Part shown: positions 14,165-14,189 of the stretch, in pieces | Numbering within the stretch: the stretch's first letter is position 1 | Layout: every line of letters starts with the position of its first letter | Assembly (NCBI GenBank): GCA_030824255.1 | Contig: JAVBYB010000050.1 | Coordinates: forward strand, 1-14,189 | Source of the DNA: a bacterium | Lineage (GTDB): Bacteria; Pseudomonadota; Alphaproteobacteria; Caulobacterales; Hyphomonadaceae | Direction of reading: 5' to 3' | Length of the DNA: 14,189 nucleotides | The notes under the pieces: generated by a model | Seen by the model: only the letters and a program-made list of their open reading frames with translations | The model's database searches: none | What the model was told of the DNA's origin: nothing | Program-made: the position numbers and the translations under genes

Positions 14165-14189
14165 ATGGTCGCCCATTTCACGCCGGACA
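14165..14189 (+). CDS. Start of an unidentified gene, cut by the window edge
   Basis: ATG at 14165 is preceded by a strong Shine-Dalgarno, GGAGAGG (14152-14158), with 6-nt spacing, and the frame stays open to the edge (MVAHFTPD). Only eight residues are visible, so the product cannot be named. It is divergent from the sugar transferase across the repeat-rich region, so a polysaccharide-related role is possible but unproven. Confidence 0.6.

Noticed and set aside
1..14189. CRISPR array, insertion sequence or prophage remnant
   Set aside because: No regularly spaced repeats, transposase, integrase or terminal inverted repeats were seen; gene content is core metabolism and housekeeping.

Overview
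This is a dense, GC-rich chromosomal stretch that looks alphaproteobacterial, probably from the Caulobacterales/Hyphomonadaceae side. That placement is inference from protein style (ParC, RecO, cysteine synthase) and from two candidate promoters that fit the Caulobacter housekeeping consensus (TTGACGS, 10-14 nt, GCTANAWC). I see no phage genes, insertion sequences, CRISPR array or complete tRNA/rRNA gene.

Layout. (1) 1-386: 3' end of a GNAT acetyltransferase. (2) 394-1809, minus: a GPH/MelB-type sugar:cation symporter. (3) 2004-5922, plus: a tightly coupled trehalose operon, otsB, then a GH15 trehalase/glucoamylase-like hydrolase, then otsA, with ATGA overlaps at both junctions. OtsA makes trehalose-6-phosphate, OtsB dephosphorylates it, and the GH15 enzyme may hydrolyse trehalose or a related glucan. 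(4) 9808-5919, minus: a stomatin-like SPFH membrane protein, recO and parC in one direction. parC and otsA share their stop site on one CTAG. (5) 9809-10336: a 528-bp intergenic region. Its right end holds a guanidine-II (mini-ykkC) riboswitch with a good promoter just upstream, driving an SMR guanidinium exporter (gdx/sugE type) at 10337-10657. (6) 10704-11354, minus: an exported DUF6134-like protein. (7) 11493-12497, plus: cysteine synthase. (8) 12502-12732, minus: a small single-pass membrane protein that probably starts at TTG. (9) 12957-13649, minus: a monotopic phosphoglycosyl transferase of the bacterial sugar transferase family. (10) 13650-14164: a repeat-rich intergenic region leading to the first codons of a plus-strand gene at 14165.

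The strongest non-coding result is the guanidine-II riboswitch. Two hairpins with ACGA and ACGG tetraloops lie just before the Shine-Dalgarno of a small multidrug resistance gene, and the 3' arm of the first hairpin is complementary to that Shine-Dalgarno. This is a known RNA class in its expected place, not a new system. The less explained structures are a nested inverted repeat over the exporter promoter, two perfect inverted repeats at 12828-12882, and two families of short repeats at 13697-13905 between the sugar transferase and the next gene. The window is otherwise mostly ordinary core metabolism; I did not find a wholly new gene system.
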